Position numbers and translations under genes: made by a program. Positions 1 through 10,942 of a DNA stretch of 23,481 nt are shown in pieces. The stretch comes from Physocladia obscura (Eukaryota > Chytridiomycota > Chytridiomycetes > Chytridiales > Chytriomycetaceae): NCBI GenBank assembly GCA_027596945.1, contig JADGJH010000254.1, positions 1 to 23,481 of the forward strand. Reading direction: 5' to 3'. Below the pieces are notes generated by a model that made no database searches, was not told where the DNA came from, and worked only from the letters and a program-made list of their open reading frames with translations. Every line of letters starts with the position of its first letter. The first letter of the stretch is position 1.

Positions 1-501
1 TCAGCTTCAGAGCAAACGTAGCAGACATGTCAGCTCCAAAAACAGCACAAAATTAATTTTGTCCAAAAACGACAATAACAAAACACAACAGGTCCATTCA
101 AGAATGGTATCAGTAGGACATGGTCCATTACTTATTAAATGAAGAAGCAATTGGAGTGATAAATTTTTTGTTTTCAACTTGTTTCCCCAGTTGAAAGTAC
201 TGCCAAGGAGAATTTCTTGAAAAAGTTCCTGTTATAGGCATTTTTAAAGTGAAAACTGATTCGATGAGATGGTTGATAAAAACCAACTTAAATGCGAATC
301 AGAAATAATGAGACAGTCACTGAAGCCACCCGCCGACATCGCAAAATATTCCTCATAATTTGGTTATAAGATTCAGTTTATATATATTCGCATAAAAAAT
401 CAAGAAAAAAAGAAAAAAGATAAGTTATATATATAAAAAACAGAAATTAACCCCGCCTTCCTTTAATCTCATTTTCTTTCTTCCTCTATCCGAACTCCTT
501 T
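1..501. other. Non-coding 3' flank of the SH3 gene
   Basis: There is no supported ORF. The stretch is AT-rich, with short T/A runs around 375-440 that could belong to the 3' end of the neighbouring minus-strand gene. No RNA gene or repeat was recognised. Confidence 0.5.
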
Positions 502-3270
502 TCATCCAAGAACAACCTTCACTGGGAAAAACCCTCGTTCCCGTCTTCCCACACAAAACCCTTCACACATTCCATCCTCCAAAATATGCCACACCACAAC
601 CTCATCGTCAACATCCAGCCGCAACTCATCCTCCTTCTCGGGCACATATGCCACACGCACGGGATATTTAATCTGTCCGTCTTCGTCAACGAGATCCGCA
701 GTGACAACTGTCGCCATCAGCATTGTGTCATGCTGCAGATGCTCAGTAATTGTACTCGGTTCGTCAAAGCATTTGCCTCCAGGCGTTACAGCTGTGGAGA
801 TAGCGGAGTTTGTTGTTGTTGGAAGCGGCGGGATAGTTTCTGTAATAGAACCGTAAGATTTGCTTGAGCTTTTAAGAGATGCCGACGTCATTACTCGAAA
901 ATCTGGGGATGAAGATTGGCCATCATATCCTTGATTTCCAAACGCCGACAAATTAAGCGTCGCATTGCTACTGCTTGTTCCGCCTGCAGTAGTAGCCGTA
1001 GCAGCCCCAGAATCTTGCACAATAACAGGCATCGAAGACAAGATTTGGGTTATCAACGGCTGCCCGTCATCGCCGACGCTCGTCATTGTTATCACAGATA
1101 CGTCTTTACCGAGTGCGAACGTTGACGAAGTTACATACGTTGAAGTAACTGAGCCCGACGCATCTATTGATCCGGTTTCGACTTCGATTGTGGATCTATG
1201 GGTGCTGCTGATTCGAGATCGTGAACGATTATTGTTACTTGTCGTAATGCTACGAGGTGATCCGACTTGAATGAGGTCAAGTGGTGCGTTCCATTCCGGG
1301 CTGGTTGCGATTATGATGCTGGCAACGGCCGATTTTGTCGATGAGCCGACGCTGTGTCGCGATGTTGTCCGGGATATTGAGTTCGCAAACGATTCGCCAA
1401 AACTTGTACCCGTATTGAACAATGGGTTTGTGAAAGTATCTATACTCTGCCGATTTGTTGCGTTTCCGCCAACACCCAAGGTCCCATATGCACCATTAGA
1501 ACTTAATGTCCGAGAAATTAAGCTCCCTTCGCGACTGATGAGGCTTTCAGCCCTCCGACTGCTCAAAGTGCTGTCAGCGTCTGCCGAAACAACGCGTAAT
1601 GGACTTGGTCGATAATTCGGACCCAAGGAACCACCTGATTGAAATATATTTTTTTAATTACATACTGGTTTGTTTGCTGTTTTTTTCTCTTTTTTTTTCT
1701 CGCTGATATTCAGATACTCGCTGCACTCGTCTTTCTAGCAGACACTAATAAACCTTTGATAAAAGCTCGTTTCCGTTGCTGCTGCACTCTCCCATCCTCT
1801 AGCATCCGATCATCATCCTCAGCAATAATGCCACTACCACCACCAGCAGCAATCTTATTCTTCCGTTCCTCCTCTTTACCCATATAATACTCGCGTTGTG
1901 ACGCCTGCCACTCCTTCTGCGCGAGCTGCCACTGATGCCACTGTACTGCGGCCTGATACTGTTCCCATTGCCACTGCTCTTCGAGCGACCACGCTCGGTT
2001 CACAGCTACGGCGGCTATCGTCGCGCCGTTGGTTTTTGGCGTGAGGAATGAATCACTTGGAATGTATGGAGTGTGCTGAACTTGGACCAGTGAAGCTGGA
2101 GATGCTTGAAGCTGTTGGTTGAAGGTTGTCGAGTCATTGGATGGTTCGTCTGTTGTGTTTTTTGTTTTGGTGGTTGTCGCAAGTGCAAGTGGGGGTGGGT
2201 CTGGGGGGTTTAAGTTGATCTAGTTTAGGTGTTAAAGCTTGTTAATAACAGTTTTTCTTCTCTCGTTTTCTTGGTCGCTATCGCTACGTTCGCAAGATAT
2301 ATAATATTGCTTGTTTCTATACGTGCCCTTTGCACCAATATATATACATATATATATTTTTTTTGAAGACTCTGGAATTAACCATTAAATGCGGTCTCTT
2401 TTGCAGCGACGACAAAGGATATGCCTCAATAGTAACAGTAGTAGTCTCTGTATTCAATCTGGTCCCATTATCAGCCTTGGATTCATTTGTTGTGGTGGTG
2501 GTTGTTGCGATCCACATGGACATGAGAAAGGGTTTGTGCGAGAGTGTAGCCGGCGCAGTTGCAACGGGAGGAGCAATCTGTTTTCTCGCAACGAGAGTTG
2601 TGGTCGAGTTTGAGGGATTGTTGAGGGCTGATGGGGACGGGATTCTTCGTTCGCGTTCATAGCGTCTGTTTTTCCGCTTCATATAAAAATAGACAGCGGC
2701 GGCAACGGTAATAACGACAATAACGGCAAGCGAAAGTGTAAGGGGCAACGTGAGACTGTTGCTACTGCTTCCATTATTGCTATTGTTGTTATCATTGTTG
2801 TTGAGCGGAACAGTACTGTCTGGTTTAGTGGGGATGAGCCATCCATGAGAGAGTTTCTTTTTAATCACTCAACTCTCGGGCGAAGAACCGCTAACTGCGA
2901 TGGTAAAGTTTGTGGCAGTAGACGTTGAAAGACATGGAATGTCGTCGAGGAGTTGCGTGACGCTGGTTTGGTTGTTGGCGGCGTTCTTCTTACTGCATAG
3001 ACACCGCGCGCAAACGCCAGTTGCGTACGCAAACCCAGGGTTAGCCACCGTGAGTCCGGCCTGTTGTACGTAAGTGAAGAGCAAAAATAATATTGGGGAA
3101 TCGATGCGAACCGAACACCCAATAGTCCACGTGCCCCCGCTGCATTCCGACCTGCCTACCGCCTCGCACGCCGCCTTGTATGCAACGCACTCGCTTGCCG
3201 TCACCAGTACTGTCTGAACGCTGCTTTCCGTCGCAGTTGTTACTGTCGCGTCCAACGTTAGAGTCGCCAT
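502..3270 (-). CDS. Single-pass membrane protein with cysteine-rich ectodomain and C-terminal SH3 domain
   Basis: Proposed exons on the minus strand are 3270-2874, 2819-2383, 2219-1718 and 1634-502, giving about 822 aa. The introns are 54, about 163 and 83 nt, with matching phases. The donor of the second intron is uncertain: 2322 also fits and adds 20 residues. Residues 1-155 are Ser/Thr-rich with eight cysteines, including a CARCLC cluster near residue 90, followed by an Asn-rich stretch. A hydrophobic helix lies at about 158-180, followed by the basic stop-transfer MKRKNRRYERERR. A long low-complexity cytoplasmic region comes next. The last ~50 residues look like an SH3 domain: VAYVPEKEDELRLDVDDEVVV, then EDG, then a FFPVKVV end. 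The usual Trp after DG is Met here. Family knowledge suggests a cell-surface protein recruiting proline-rich partners inside the cell. No signal peptide is visible, so the helix may act as the membrane signal or a 5' exon may be missing. No specific ligand or pathway can be named. Confidence 0.75.
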
Positions 3271-3669
3271 CTCCTTCTGCCGTCAAAAATCCAAGTTAAA
3301 AATAATTGTTCATTAGTGAAATAAAATAGCATGACGATAATTTAGTTTTTGCTGCTGAAAAAGAATCCTACAAAAAACAAGTGGATAATATTCAAATTAA
3401 AATTGATGAAGCTATTAAGCTTCAGGTGATTTTTTGATTCTTCCAGTGCCAACAACAAATCCAGAGTCATACATTCCATATTTTCAGTTTCTTGAATATC
3501 ATCAGAGTTCTGCAATATTGCCTTGTTCTGACATCAATAAATGTAAGCATTATCAATTAATCAACAAATGGAATTTTGTGGCTGATCATGATGTCCTTGT
3601 TGAATCTTTGGAATTCTTTAAACACTGTTTATTTCCTACTTGCAAGTTGAAATACTGAGTTCTTAAGTA

Positions 3670-4620
3670 TCTACATTTTTGATACAATTCATGAAGATTC
3701 ATGTCCCACACTTTCTCTAAGGCTTTCCCAACAATCTTTCAGAGATTTTGTGCTGTTACGTATTGTAATTGCGTCTTGCTTTCAAAATACCAAAGAAAAG
3801 TTTGATTGGATTGAAAAAGGGGCAATATGCAGGAAGGTAGATTGGAATTATTCTTGCAGCATGTGAATCCAGAATAAGTTGGGGAGAATATGGATTCTTG
3901 CACCATCAAGAATCCATACAGAATTGCAACCAGGATACACTTGTACCTTTCCTAAATCAGCTGCAAAATCCATGTGGTTGACAGCAAATTTGGCTCTCAT
4001 GAAAGTGCCCTCTGTTTTATATACATCCAGCAATCCATTGCAACCAATAACACATAACATGGAAAACAACAGTATTCACCATGCACCAACACTTTTTCAC
4101 CTTAAAATGCATACCCACAACATCTGAGCATATCAAAATTATCAAAAGATACTTTGTTTAGGAACAAGATTGCCCATATTGAAGTCAATCTAATTGATTT
4201 TGTGCATGAACCACATCACATCCTTGTCTTTGATCTGTAATACTCAGCTCTCCAATACTTAGGTGAGTCCAGCTTTGTGTAGCATCTGCCAAATATGTGA
4301 TTTGCTGATGTTGAATCCATATTGTCTGCAGAATGCAATTTGGGCTTCATCAAGGAAGCTTAATGGCTTTTTGGTAAAGAATGCAACAGTCCAGTCATGG
4401 TGAGCAATGAAACTTTTGATAGATTAATTGTGGTTTGTTTGTTGCAAATGTTACTTTTTGTATGTTGCAATCTACAGGATTATTCCACCACATACCAGGT
4501 CCCTATTTAAGTATCAAATCAATCTTGTTGAGCAAATGAGAGAGCTGTGCAATAATTTGTGGGTTTCTGACAATCTTGCAGTTGAGTTCCAGAATCAACT
4601 TGAAAAAATCAGACAGGGTC
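3670..4620 (-). pseudogene. Decayed DDE transposase (Tc1/mariner-IS630-like, DDE_3 type), copy 1
   Basis: Minus-strand translation shows transposase blocks in several frames interrupted by stops. Near 4350-4270 is a block starting SFLDEAQIAFCRQYGF and running into ISKSHIW..LHKAGLT. At 4069-3880 is FSMLCVIGCNGLLD, then TEGTF, then YPG..SVWILDGARIH, which carries the second catalytic Asp. Near 3840-3790 is YLPAYCPFFNPIK followed by LFFG, the C-terminal block that normally reads NPIE. The catalytic Glu is Lys here. The region with the first catalytic Asp is broken by stops. The gene is therefore dead. The same blocks occur at 14106-14830 and 17016-17840. No terminal inverted repeats were identified. 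The call rests on block order and motif match. Confidence 0.75.
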
Positions 4621-5230
4621 TCAGAAATATTTAATTTGATGTAGATTCATTTGATGTGGCTTTAAATTTAAACAGGCATATATTTTAAGGAATTTTGATG
4701 GACTTGCAGCTACATCCTCTTGAAACAACAACATTCTTGGACCACTTGCAGATACTCCTGACAATGATCACAGTGATCCTGAAAATTCAGAATAGCAAAA
4801 TAAATGAATACTGTACACACTGGAAGAAATTACAAAAGCCAATGGGTTGCTGATGAGGCTTGAGTGGAAGTCACCATATATTCATGACAGCCTCAATTTC
4901 ATAAGCTTGTAAGTTCCTGAGACTTGTTGATATTCTGATAGGTTTATCAAAAGTTTGATATAAGACTTTAAATTTGAGAGTTGAGAGAATTTTTTATTTG
5001 TTAAGATTCTACACTAAAAAAAGAAGTCCAGAGCCATTTTTATGGCTACATGCCTATTTGCCCCATAGTAATTTGAAAAAAATCAAGAGGAAAGAATAAA
5101 AAAGAAAAGAAGAGAAAGAAAATAAAATGAAAAGAATTACTGTGAAAAATAAGAAGCACATACTTGGGTGACTGTGTCCCATTACTTTTTGTTTATGATT
5201 TTTGTGACAATTTCAAAAAAAAACAAAACA

Positions 5231-5322
5231 AGCAATACCCTGATTATTCAATCAAATAAACAATAATGCCAATAAATTAAATTATAATAGAATACTGGGT
5301 TGCAGAAACAGGGGTAGAGTTT
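5231..5322 (+). repeat. Imperfect direct repeat, unit A
   Basis: This stretch begins AGCAATACCCTGATTATTCA, contains a TCAATCAAATAAACAA core and ends GGGGTAGAGTTTT. A second copy lies at 5386-5472. The units differ by small indels and substitutions. They may be a decayed terminal or subterminal repeat of a mobile element, or a local tandem duplication. Confidence 0.6.
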
Positions 5323-5385
5323 TGCGCAATTGTCTTATTTTTAATTAAATTTGATCCTGTGCAAGTGATTTGCACCGCAGGGGTA

Positions 5386-5472
5386 GCAATATCTGGATTA
5401 CTCAATCAAATAAACAACAATATCAATTAATTATAATAGAATATTGACTTACAAAATTGGAGGTAGAGTTTC
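5386..5472 (+). repeat. Imperfect direct repeat, unit B
   Basis: This is the second copy of the 5231-5322 unit. It shares the TCAATCAAATAAACAA core, the TTATAATAGAATA block and the GGTAGAGTTT end. The offset between copies is about 155 bp. No gene lies between them. Confidence 0.6.
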
Positions 5473-6515
5473 ATGTGACTATTTCAACCTGTTCAGTATG
5501 TTTTGGCTTTCGTCTAAGACTGGTTTCCACCATGCCCATTGCGATTTGAAAAATTCTGACTATGAGCAGGCAACAAGCAACAACAATGGCAACAACAATG
5601 ATAATGGTGATTGAGTTTGCCTATCATCAATACATGCTGTGATAGTCATTGTTGTGTCAGGAATCAGATTGGCTGCCATTGTTCAGGTTGCTGCCATATC
5701 AGTGCCACCACTGTCTCTAATGCTGTTGTTTTATATACTGACATTGTTATTTGCATGCATTCAGTGTGGCAGTGGCAAGTAGCAATGGAATTTTGTCATT
5801 GGCCAAAGGTTGTGTGCATCTGGGCGAAAATTGGGTATACAGAGATGCAAAATAGGCCATTGCTTTCCCAAACACACAAATCTTGAGTGGAAAAATTTGT
5901 GTTTGTTCAAATTCTGCAGCTTGTCATATTCAAATAGTTGAGTATATCTAACTGCTAACGGTCCCAAATATTCCGTACCTGTTATAATAATTATTCATTA
6001 TTATGCTGACTGCCACCTTGAACACTGTAATTTGCATGTGCAACCATGCGATTTTTGCATTGTTTTCATAATTCATTGCTCTATTCTCTTTTTCACTTGC
6101 AGCCCTCCCTTTTGTCCTTTAATTCATTGATTTTCATCCTCCAATCTGTTAATTGGCAATATCTCCAGTACTGAATCAAAACTCTGTTTTTCTTATCAAT
6201 AACAATATCCAATCCCTCCTCATTATCTTCATCATCATCCTCATGATACTATGCTTTGTAATCCTTCAGTCTGCGAAATTTGACACCTTTGCTTGAAAAG
6301 GCAGGTGTGACAGTTAATTGAATACTATTTTAACAACCCTTGTCCTTGTTGCTGAGTAAGTAATGCTGGTTTTTGTTTGTTATAGAGCAAATACTGCTGT
6401 GATAGTTATCGCAGTTCTACCGATTTTTAAACAATAATAGGTCATTTCAAAACAACTCCTTCTCAAACAGTTCCAATTTTAGAAACAACTAATATTTCAT
6501 TATGAAACACTTCTT

Positions 6516-8963
6516 TCACCATTCTTTAAACTCTTTCCTTGCCATCCAATCTATTCCATACCTTTCACTTGCAATTTCTTGCAAATCCAGATATGCGACT
6601 GCCTCTTCCTCATTCATGTCCAAATCACGATAAACTCTCCATATCGTCAGTTTCATCCATACAATTAGCTTTAAATGCGAAAAGTGGCGTGTTGGTGCTG
6701 TGATACATAATTTCAACAACAGCAAGGCCTCCTCAACTTGGCCAACTTTATGGTAGGCCATAGCGGTCGCAACCAAAATATCACAATGTTGAGCCGCGAT
6801 ACTTTTGTCTAATGCCTCTTCCAATACTTCAAGCGCAGCCTTATTTTGTCCTAAAAACAAATGGCAAAGACCTGTCAATGTGCTAATGTGAAAAGTCAGC
6901 ACACTGTGTCCTGAAACAGTCAATATTGCACTGAGAACTTTTTGAAAGATGATTAATGGTGCATCATAATTCCCTTGATAAAATGTGGCTGTCTGGATTT
7001 CGAGTTGTGTTGGGAAAATGTCCTTAGTGATAGTCGCAACAGGCGTGTAAGGAATCTTTTTGACACCTACAGCCAGCACATCTTCCAAAGATATCAATAA
7101 AGAGCTGTTGAATTGATTTTCCAATTGCTCAATTTCCTTCACAACCGAAAAAGCCTTATCAAATTCCTCCTTCATAATATAGAGCATCACAAGATGATGT
7201 TTAACTAGCACTGCACGATGTGCTTTGAAACTGTGGAACTCCAACTGTATCGCGTAAGCTTTGTTGAGAATAGACTCAGCCTTGTCGTAGTCATGGCAAA
7301 GCAAATAACTGATACCCCAGTCGTCTAGCACCCTGCCTGATTGTATTGAAATAGGACCCAACAGTGATTCCATTTTGTTGACATAATCAGAGAAAAGCGT
7401 CACAGCTCTCTCTAATTCATTATTGTGAGCATACGCCAGGCCTAAATTACCAACAACGGCAGTATGCATAGTTTCTTCATTGTGGACTTTGCACCAAGTG
7501 TAGAAATTTTCAAAGGCAGCCACAGCGGCTGTGGAGTCGCCTGGAGTTTTTACATCAGTTTTAGCTTTGATATTTGATTAAATAAATTTTCTACCGGTAA
7601 GCATCAAAAGGCCCCCTTCAGTATCTGCATAAGTTGGGATGGATTTCGCGATCATGTGAAAGTTTTGAATAATCCAGCCAAAAAACATATCTTTAACAAT
7701 ACTGTCAACGCGTGCAACTCCATTTACGCCCAACTCTTCAATAATTACACGGAAAATATTTTCACGGTCAGAGGCTTTGAAAGCTTCAGAATTTTTGATG
7801 CTGATTTTGGATGTATGGGCAAAGTACGGTTTGTCTTTGAAGCGCTGCATGTCCGCTCCTGTCATGGCAACGTGAAAAGTAGAACCAGTTTTCTTTGTCG
7901 CAAACACTTCGAACGCGCACCATGCCCGTCGTAATGTGACGGGATCTTCCCATGGAATGCAAACCATCACCACATTGCGTATTTTCTAATTGTTGAACAG
8001 TTTCAATTTTGCAATAATAAACAAAGAAAAACAGAGCTTAAACCTGAACAGCCTCCATAAAAGTCGTCTGCCACCACTCAAATGGACGTTCAGAAGTATT
8101 GTGCTGACTATTTGTAAATAAGTCGAACCAAACAACCGGGTCTTCGTTCTTGTCCATCAATCCAACATCCTTGCGATTGGAAAAGAACAGATTAAGTGTG
8201 CTGACAACATCGAGAAACTGGTATTTCCACGCGTGACTAATAAACCAGCTTGCTTCCGCCACAACTTCCGCTTGCTTCGGGTTATCGGATTTAGCCAAGA
8301 GATCGCAAACTGAACTTTTGTGATGCTGTGTCCATGGAACGACAACTTCTTTGCAAATGTCTGTGGTTGTCTTTCCTTGTAAACGATCGACGGTCCAAAA
8401 CTCGACAAGGTGGTTTATGTATGAGAGACGAACGCCTGTTGTGGACATGAATTTTGATTCGTTGTGTAATTTACCCAAAAACCGAGTTGATTCAATCGTG
8501 GAGTTGTTAAAGTCATTTGGGATAGGGAGTGGACTAAAGTCAGGCGGAGGTGGCGGCGGCGTATATTCTGGTTTCTCCCATTGCGATTTTCCAGTTGACG
8601 TTTCTGCTTTTTCAAGGTTCAGTTTAAAAAATCTGTAGTTTTTGAATATTTGCCAAGATAAAAGCTGCGCTGATATTCCCGATTCCATTGGATAATCCAG
8701 CCAGGCGATATTGATGGATCGTGTTGCGGCATCTTTGGTACTTGCGGGAATTCTTGGTGTTGAGTTTGCGTTTGTTCTAAATTTGAATTCAGCTGAAGGT
8801 AGCCACGCTGTTGTTGACCTGGATACTGTTGAGTCTGTCGTTGGCCAGATTGTAGCTGCTGTTCTGGACGGGTTTGTTGTTGTTGTTGTTGTTGTTGCTG
8901 TTTTTGTTGCTGTTGTTGTGGGCGGTTGAGCAACACTGTCACGGCTTTTTCAAGAAAGTTCAT
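6516..8963 (-). CDS. WW domain - TIR-like domain - TPR protein (apparent 1-nt frameshift)
   Basis: Minus-strand exons are 8963-8044, 7985-7595 and 7540-6516. The introns are 58 nt (phase 0) and 54 nt (phase 1). The start is the ATG at 8963. The exon sum is one base short of a multiple of three. The reading frame breaks within a six-A run at 8626-8631; one extra base there gives about 778 aa. Domains in order: a poly-Gln tract (residues 16-30); a WW-like segment at about 88-132 (PGWIIQW, FYL, then TGKSQWEKP); proline-rich linker; a domain with SWFISHAWKY (about 240-250), WFDLF (about 280), FEWW, VVMVCIPW (about 312-319) and RAWCAFEVF (about 327-335). The Cys-x-x-Glu spacing of the last motif resembles the TIR catalytic Glu. 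The C-terminal ~340 residues are TPR-like helices, for example NLGLAYAHNNELERAV. The TIR-like reading is my inference. Alternatively it is an uncharacterised eukaryotic domain paired with TPRs. It likely acts in the cytoplasm as a sensor or scaffold. Confidence 0.75.
8874..8918 (-). repeat. CAA/CAG microsatellite encoding poly-Gln
   Basis: On the plus strand this is a GTT-rich triplet run. It encodes residues 16-30 of the WW / TIR-like / TPR protein, nearly all Gln with one Lys. Such tracts often vary in length between strains. Confidence 0.85.
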
Positions 8964-9301
8964 GTGTTTTGGTCGGACTTCAAGCCGACTTCAATATCAT
9001 CAAAAAGATTTTGAGCAATTTGAGTTTCCTCTTAGGTTTGCCTTATACTAATAACTGTTTCTTTCAGGAAAACAAAAATTATAACTGAGAATTACATTTT
9101 TTAGTATAAATAAGTGATACTGTGAGAACAGAATTTCATTTCTATCAAATTCATCTCGTATGGTGATACCTGAGCGATTAAAAATAATTGCTTGAAAACT
9201 TAAGGAATGTAAGAGATTCTCCGTTTAAAGTCGAATCATGAAAATATTGCTTCGGAGGACAAAATTCAAGTTTGTTTTCATTCTTTTCTGCTGTTTTGTC
9301 T
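8964..9301. promoter_or_regulatory. Shared divergent promoter region
   Basis: These 338 bp separate the start codons of two genes transcribed in opposite directions, so both promoters must lie here or overlap. A TATA-like TATAAATAAG occurs at about 9105-9114, facing the plus-strand gene. No other binding site was recognised. Its function is inferred from position only. Confidence 0.45.
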
Positions 9302-10749
9302 ATGGGAACTACACGGGATGCAATACTTGCGCGGCTGGTCGAATGTCTCGGAGAAGCATATCCAATAGAGCAGATAGTCACTTATCTGGACACAGCTTTG
9401 CCGCACTTCGTAGCAGATTCGGATTCTCGGTCATCGACTATTCTCATTCAACAAGTTATCGAATCACTGTTGGCTTCTACCCCGCCGGATAAAAGCGAAC
9501 AATCGCCTGCCGTATTACTATGTCCGGCAATAAAGCGGAAACCGGAGTATGAATCAAAGACCGACGAATTACCGCTTTTGAAAAAGAATGCGTTCGATGT
9601 TCTTGCGTGGACGGATGCTGCGGAAACGGCAGGCCGTGGATCAGTGAAACACGTAATGCTAACTGCCGAAAATGTCGAATCGCATATTCCATGTGAACTG
9701 TTTCTTGATTGGATGGATCGAGATAGCAGTACAGAATTGCTTCAGTTTTTGCAGCAAGATGCCTGCGAGAACGAGTTGTGGTATGCACATCGCTATTTCA
9801 TTAGTGATAGAGGTAAAGACTGATATTTGATCAAGAGTTTGATAATTTTGTAAACGAAACATCTATAGAAGTTCATTCTTCACATAAAAGCACCCTGTAT
9901 TCATCGATTCCGGAGACAAGCTTTTCGTATTCTTTTCAAGCGTCTGAGCTCAAAGCATCTCCCTACGCTTCGTCCCCCGTACTCGAAAAAATAGCAACTC
10001 GTGTCTCTGAATTTGTCACAGAACGTCTCAAGTCAAATCGCGTCCGTTTACATACATCAGTTTCAAAGTCCCCTCTTGACCTTCAAAGCAATATAAACAA
10101 AGCATGGATAGGAAATATATGTGTTGGAAATGAGTACCTGAATGGAACGCAGATTACAGGGTTCCATTCAGATAATCTAGAGTATATTGGCCCGAGGCCT
10201 GTTATCGCAAGCTTGTCTCTTGGAGCAACACGAACATTTCGAGTGCGACGAATAAAAGAAGCTGCAGATGCTATTCTTCCAGTTTGGGAATTGCTTGAAA
10301 GCGAGCGTAATGAATCTAAGGCTGAACAGGAAGAAAAACAAATCGCAAAAAATTCAACCTCAAATATCATCTACAATATAAAACTACCGCATGGTAGCCT
10401 TTTGGTAATGTATCCACCAATGCAAGAACTTTATAAACATGAGGTTGGGCTCGAAAGACGGTTCGCCGGGCACCCAATTTCTGGACTGGTACGGTACAAT
10501 TTAACGTTCCGTATGTATCGAAATGAGTTTTCGAGTCCACCGTTATGTCGCTGTGGAGTTCGTTCAAATATGAAACCTGTGTTTAAAATTGCCTGCGGTG
10601 CAAGTGGTAATATAGTTGTTGGTGGAGTGAAAGAAAACATGTTAAAAAAAAGCAGTTTAAATGCTGAACGTATTGAAAAATATTACTATTCCTGTGTAAA
10701 AGGAAGAGGGGAAAAGTCAGGATGTGGCTTTTTCGAATGGGTTGTGTGA
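9302..10749 (+). CDS. AlkB-family Fe(II)/2-oxoglutarate dioxygenase with C-terminal GRF zinc finger
   Basis: Exons are 9302-9812 and 9869-10749, with a 56-nt phase-1 intron. The protein is 463 aa. I chose ATG 9302 (tctATGG context) because the frame upstream offers only a TTG. Across the splice the protein reads YFISDREVHSSHKSTLY, typical of fungal AlkB proteins just before the catalytic core. The core has GFHSD (iron ligands His270 and Asp272), GPRPVIASLSLGATRTFRVRR, LPHGSLLVM, then YKHEV (His361, third iron ligand) and NLTFRMYR (Arg residues that bind 2-oxoglutarate). The C-terminus is a GRF zinc finger: PLCRCG (Cys397, Cys399), then KYYYSC (Cys446), then SGCGFFEW (Cys456). The N-terminal ~60 residues are helical and may be UBA/CUE-like. 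Known relatives (ALKBH2/3 type) reverse alkylation on bases such as 1-methyladenine and 3-methylcytosine; the finger probably helps bind nucleic acid. Likely nuclear. All key residues are present. Confidence 0.92.
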
Positions 10750-10942
10750 TAAAATGAATTGTGCAAATCAGGGTTTTATTGGTCAGTAAAATTTTCTGTT
10801 CTCTGAGGATGGTTGCTTGCTCATTACATGAATATCTGTCTGATAACTACCATTCTGGCAGAGGAGAATGTTTTTGTGAAAAGAAGAATTTTATGGAGTA
10901 ATAATTGGTTTCTTGTAAAATCATTCGATCCTGTTACAGCCC

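Larger units (their letters stand above)
3271..6515. other. AT-rich transposon-derived region without an intact gene
   Basis: Apart from the decayed transposase and the direct repeat, this stretch holds only short ORFs in all frames with no recognisable domain. It has very few CpG dinucleotides, none that I can find between about 3773 and 5323, but many TpG and CpA. This fits old repeats mutated at methylated CpG. The composition becomes more gene-like towards 6250-6515, next to the 3' end of the WW / TIR-like / TPR gene. Confidence 0.65.

Noticed and set aside
519..1615. Several open frames on both strands overlapping the SH3 gene's last exon
   Set aside because: They are shadows of the SH3 exon. 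None has a motif, and the exon's SH3 reading is clearly better.
4428..4634. 68-codon plus-strand frame with a helix-like end (MRELCNNLWVSDN)
   Set aside because: It is antisense to the N-terminal part of transposase copy 1. There is no start context or homology I can name.
5611..5967. Overlapping open frames on both strands
   Set aside because: There is no recognisable motif, surrounding stops are dense, and the region is repeat-like.
9272..9301. Upstream in-frame start for the AlkB gene
   Set aside because: The upstream codon is TTG, not ATG. ATG 9302 is the natural start.
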